Shown here piece by piece: positions 5,508 through 7,667 of a stretch of 7,667 nt of DNA. Location: the NCBI GenBank assembly GCA_018260275.1, contig JAGLBK010000127.1, forward strand, positions 1 to 7,667. Direction: 5' to 3'. The translations under genes were made by a program, and so were the position numbers. The notes under the pieces are model-generated. The model saw only the letters and a list, made by a program, of their open reading frames with translations. It was not told where the DNA came from and did not search any database. The stretch's first letter is position 1, and every line of letters starts with the position of its first letter. The stretch comes from Deinococcus sp. Its GTDB lineage: Bacteria; Deinococcota; Deinococci; Deinococcales; Deinococcaceae.

Positions 5508-6807
5508 ATTTTTTAGTGCTGACGGCGTCCCTGACTGCCTGGCTGAAGATGGCTATTCCAGCCTGCAGGTCCTCGTCGGTCACGGTAATCGGCACCAGCA
5601 CGCGGATGACACTGCCGTACATCCCGGCTCCCATCAGCAGCAGGCCTTTGTCACGGGCCAACTCGATGATGCGTTTGGCCGTGGCGGGGTCGGGTTCGCG
5701 GGTGGCCGGGTCCTTGACGAATTCGGCGGCTATCATCGGCCCGAGGCCGCGCACGTTGCCCAGGCCCGGCACCTCTTTTTGCAGCGCGGTCAGGGCCTCG
5801 CGGAGTTGTTCGCCCACGTGCTTGGCCCGCTCCAGCAGTTGCCCGTCCTCGAACAGGTCCAGCACGGCCAGACCCGCCGCACACGCCAGCGGGTTTCCGG
5901 CGTAGGTTCCACCCAGGCCGCCGGTCTGCGGCGCGTCCATAACCTCGGCGCGGCCCGTGACCCCGCTCAGGGGCAGCCCGCCGCCGATGCTCTTGGCAAA
6001 GCACAGCAGGTCGGGCTTCACGCCGCTCTGCTCCACGGCCCAGAAGGTGCCGGTGCGCCCTACTCCGGCCTGAATCTCATCGGCAATCAGCAAAATTCCG
6101 TGCTGGTCGCACAGCTGCCGCAGCGCCTTGAAAAAGGGCACCGGAACAGGTAGAAAGCCGCCCTCACCCAGCACCGGCTCGATGATGATGGCGGCGACCC
6201 GGCTGGCGTCCACCGTGGTGTGCAGCAGTTCGTCCAGCCCGGCCAGCGCCATGTCGGTGCTGACCCCGTGATACTCGTAGGGAATGGGCGCGTGATAGAT
6301 GTCGGGTGCGAACGGACCGAAATTCTGCGCGTAGTATGCCTTTTTGCCGGTCAGGGTCATGCCCATCAGGGTGCGGCCGTGAAACGAGTGCGTGAAGCTG
6401 ATGACCGCCGGGCGGCCCGTGTAGGCGCGGGCAATTTTGACGGCGTTCTCGGTGGCCTCGGCCCCGGTACTCAGGAAAATGGTCTTGGCCGGGCCTTCCC
6501 CCAGGAAACGGGCGTTCAGGCGCTGGGCGAGGCGCAGGTACGGCTCGTACATCGTGACCTGAAACGACGTATGGCAAAACTGGTCCAGCTGCTTTTTGAC
6601 CGCTTCGATTACGGCGGGGTGGTTGTGGCCCACGTTCAGCACGCCGATACCGCCGACCCAGTCGTGGTATTCGCGGCCCTCGACATCCCAGATTTTGCTG
6701 CCCAGGGCACGCGCCGCCACCACCGGGTGGGCGTTGCTGATGCCGCGCGGCACTTCGCTCTGGCGCAGGGCCAGCAGTTCTTCGGTTTTTGACAGGGTAG
6801 TCGTCAT
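5506..6807 (-). CDS. gabT: 4-aminobutyrate aminotransferase (class III, PLP)
   Basis: This enzyme converts 4-aminobutyrate and 2-oxoglutarate to succinate semialdehyde and glutamate; 5-aminovalerate is often also accepted. The 433 residues align throughout with E. coli GabT (426): PRGISNAHP, WDVEGREYHDWVGGIGVLNVGHNHP, STGAEATENAVKIAR (PLP phosphate loop), HGRT with Arg145, IIEPVLGEGGF with Glu210 (the Glu switch), IADEIQAGVGRTG with Asp243, FAKSIGGGLPLSGVTGRAEVMDA with Schiff-base Lys272, GGTYAGNP with Thr301, and VIRVLVPIT with Arg402. The Arg145/Glu210/Arg402 set matches the GabT substrate and carboxylate site. The start is fixed by GGAGGT 8 bases before the ATG (6816-6821). It sits about 100 bases after the PucR gene on the same strand and 99 bases before the second aminotransferase, so it may be its own transcription unit or read into the downstream operon, since no terminator is seen between them. 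Its product is the substrate of the dehydrogenase at 259-1719. Confidence 0.9.
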   Translation of the reverse strand: MTTTLSKTEELLALRQSEVPRGISNAHPVVAARALGSKIWDVEGREYHDWVGGIGVLNVGHNHPAVIEAVKKQLDQFCHTSFQVTMYEPYLRLAQRLNARFLGEGPAKTIFLSTGAEATENAVKIARAYTGRPAVISFTHSFHGRTLMGMTLTGKKAYYAQNFGPFAPDIYHAPIPYEYHGVSTDMALAGLDELLHTTVDASRVAAIIIEPVLGEGGFLPVPVPFFKALRQLCDQHGILLIADEIQAGVGRTGTFWAVEQSGVKPDLLCFAKSIGGGLPLSGVTGRAEVMDAPQTGGLGGTYAGNPLACAAGLAVLDLFEDGQLLERAKHVGEQLREALTALQKEVPGLGNVRGLGPMIAAEFVKDPATREPDPATAKRIIELARDKGLLLMGAGMYGSVIRVLVPITVTDEDLQAGIAIFSQAVRDAVSTKK

Positions 6808-6815
6808 CAGTACAG

Positions 6816-6821
6816 ACCTCC
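6816..6821 (-). promoter_or_regulatory. Strong Shine-Dalgarno site of gabT
   Basis: GGAGGT on the minus strand lies 8 bases before the gabT ATG. It is the best ribosome site in the window and settles the start codon. Genes further down rely mainly on stop-start coupling. Confidence 0.8.
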
Positions 6822-6834
6822 AGAGGGAATAGCT

Positions 6835-6907
6835 CAGGCTACTTCCAGGCTGGCAGCCGGGTTTCGGAGCAAATTGACAAAATAGACCAGGATTTATTGG
6901 TTATTCA
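6835..6907 (-). promoter_or_regulatory. Putative control region between the PucR gene and gabT
   Basis: The 100-base gap is AT-rich at 6870-6907 and carries a 16-base imperfect palindrome at 6845-6860 (GGCT/AGCC arms with CC/GG outside and one bulged A). CAGGCT occurs at 6835-6840 and again 11 bases away at 6846-6851, about one helical turn. A TTGTCA (-35-like, minus strand, 6875-6880) is present but no convincing -10 follows at normal spacing. A poor core promoter would fit dependence on an activator, but this is inference. Confidence 0.35.
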
Positions 6908-7667
6908 TCACAACTTATCGCTGGCCCGGTTGGCCGCCAGTTGCAGGACCAGCCACCACAGCGAGCGGGTTTTAGCATCATCCAGGCGGCGCTCGGTCAG
7001 GCTTTCAATCCGCCCCACGCGGTAACGCAGGGTATTCGGATGGATTTTCAACCGGGTGGCCGCCTCTACCTGTGAAAATCCCGTATCGCACAGGGCCTGT
7101 ACCGTCTCGACAAGCGCGTCTCCGCCACGGGTGGCCCGCAGGGGAGTCAGGAAAGTGTCTAGCAGGTCAGCCTGGGCGTCGGGGTCGCCGCTCAGGACGC
7201 GGGGCAGCAGCACCTCGGCGTAGGAACGCAACTCTCCGGCGCGGGCGTGGGCGGCTAGCGACAGCACCTCCTTGCGGCTCCGGGACACGCTTTCGGCCCC
7301 CTGGCGCGGGCGGCTATAGACCATGCCGCCGAGGGGCACCGGCTGGCGGCTCCAGCCCAGGCGTTCCCAGACCCGGCCCGGCAGCACCGTTTCGGGCAGC
7401 AGGAACCAGATCTGGTTGAGGTTGATACTGATCAGCGGCGGCGTTCCCAACGACAGCAGCACTTCGCGCAGGTGCCGCGTGGCCTGCTCGCGTACTGTGA
7501 AGCCTTCGGGGGTGAGCGGCAGGGGCTGGGTCAGGCTCAGCATCGCCACGCTGTAAGCTCCTGCCGGGTCAAAACCGGCGCGTAGGGCGCGTTCGTAAGC
7601 CGCCGGGTCCTGGCCGAACTGGCCCCCAAGCAGCGTATCCACGAAGGCGTAGCCCAGCCGGGCCTGG
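6908..7667 (-). CDS. PucR-family transcriptional regulator, C-terminal part (runs off right edge)
   Basis: The reading frame is open to the window edge: codons 7643-7666 encode QARLGYAF, in frame with the GTG at 7640-7642, so that GTG is internal and the true start lies outside. About 252 residues are visible. The C-terminal 65 form the PucR helix-turn-helix: ALVETVQALCDTGFSQVEAATRLKIHPNTLRYRVGRIESLTERRLDD, including the hallmark HPNTLRYRVGRIE. The preceding part (AYERALRAGFDPAGAYSVAMLSL and following) fits the GGDEF-like middle region of CdaR/PucR proteins. Family members regulate nitrogen-compound catabolism, such as purine (PucR), proline (PutR) and alanine (AdeR) use in Bacillus. It is co-oriented with and just upstream of gabT, so control of this cluster is likely but inferred. 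The ligand domain is not visible. Confidence 0.87.
   Translation of the reverse strand, partial: QARLGYAFVDTLLGGQFGQDPAAYERALRAGFDPAGAYSVAMLSLTQPLPLTPEGFTVREQATRHLREVLLSLGTPPLISINLNQIWFLLPETVLPGRVWERLGWSRQPVPLGGMVYSRPRQGAESVSRSRKEVLSLAAHARAGELRSYAEVLLPRVLSGDPDAQADLLDTFLTPLRATRGGDALVETVQALCDTGFSQVEAATRLKIHPNTLRYRVGRIESLTERRLDDAKTRSLWWLVLQLAANRASDKL

Noticed and set aside
6860..6907. Consensus sigma-A promoter for gabT using TTGTCA at 6875-6880
   Set aside because: No -10-like hexamer occurs 15-19 bases downstream, so it is kept only as part of a putative control region.
7640..7642. GTG as the start codon of the PucR-type gene
   Set aside because: The frame stays open upstream to the edge with family-like residues (ARLGYAF), so the gene is cut by the window and this codon is an internal Val.

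Overview
The window is a compact, one-directional (minus strand) catabolic gene cluster from a GC-rich bacterium. Base composition, the protein styles and a GC-rich dispersed-repeat-like element at the left edge suggest a Deinococcus-type genome. That assignment is inference from recognition, since the window holds no phylogenetic marker gene.

Layout in the direction of transcription, from high to low coordinates. (1) The C-terminal part of a PucR-type transcriptional regulator enters from the right edge (6908-7667). (2) After about 100 bases lies a GabT-like 4-aminobutyrate aminotransferase (5506-6807) with a strong Shine-Dalgarno site. (3) After another 97 bases, which hold a plausible sigma-A-type promoter and a 17-bp tandem repeat, comes a four-gene unit in which every stop and start overlap by 4 bases. 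Its genes are a second class III aminotransferase (4036-5406), a GNAT acetyltransferase (3317-4039), a YtcJ/NfdA-type metal-dependent amidohydrolase (1716-3320, GTG start) and a succinate-semialdehyde dehydrogenase (259-1719). (4) A rho-independent terminator follows (195-224). (5) The left 190 bases hold no convincing gene but contain a hairpin-bearing dispersed-repeat-like element.

The core chemistry is the GABA shunt or a closely related omega-amino acid route: omega-amino acid to semialdehyde by an aminotransferase, then to a dicarboxylate (succinate, or glutarate if the substrate is 5-aminovalerate) by the dehydrogenase. The unusual part is the acetyltransferase and amidohydrolase, translationally coupled between the second aminotransferase and the dehydrogenase. 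Together they suggest a route in which a diamine or diamino acid is N-acylated, transaminated and oxidised, then deacylated to an omega-amino acid that feeds GabT and GabD. This is inference. The acetyltransferase resembles the N-terminal domain of YhcX-type GNAT/carbon-nitrogen hydrolase fusions, but here it stands alone beside an unrelated hydrolase. The PucR protein is the obvious candidate regulator.
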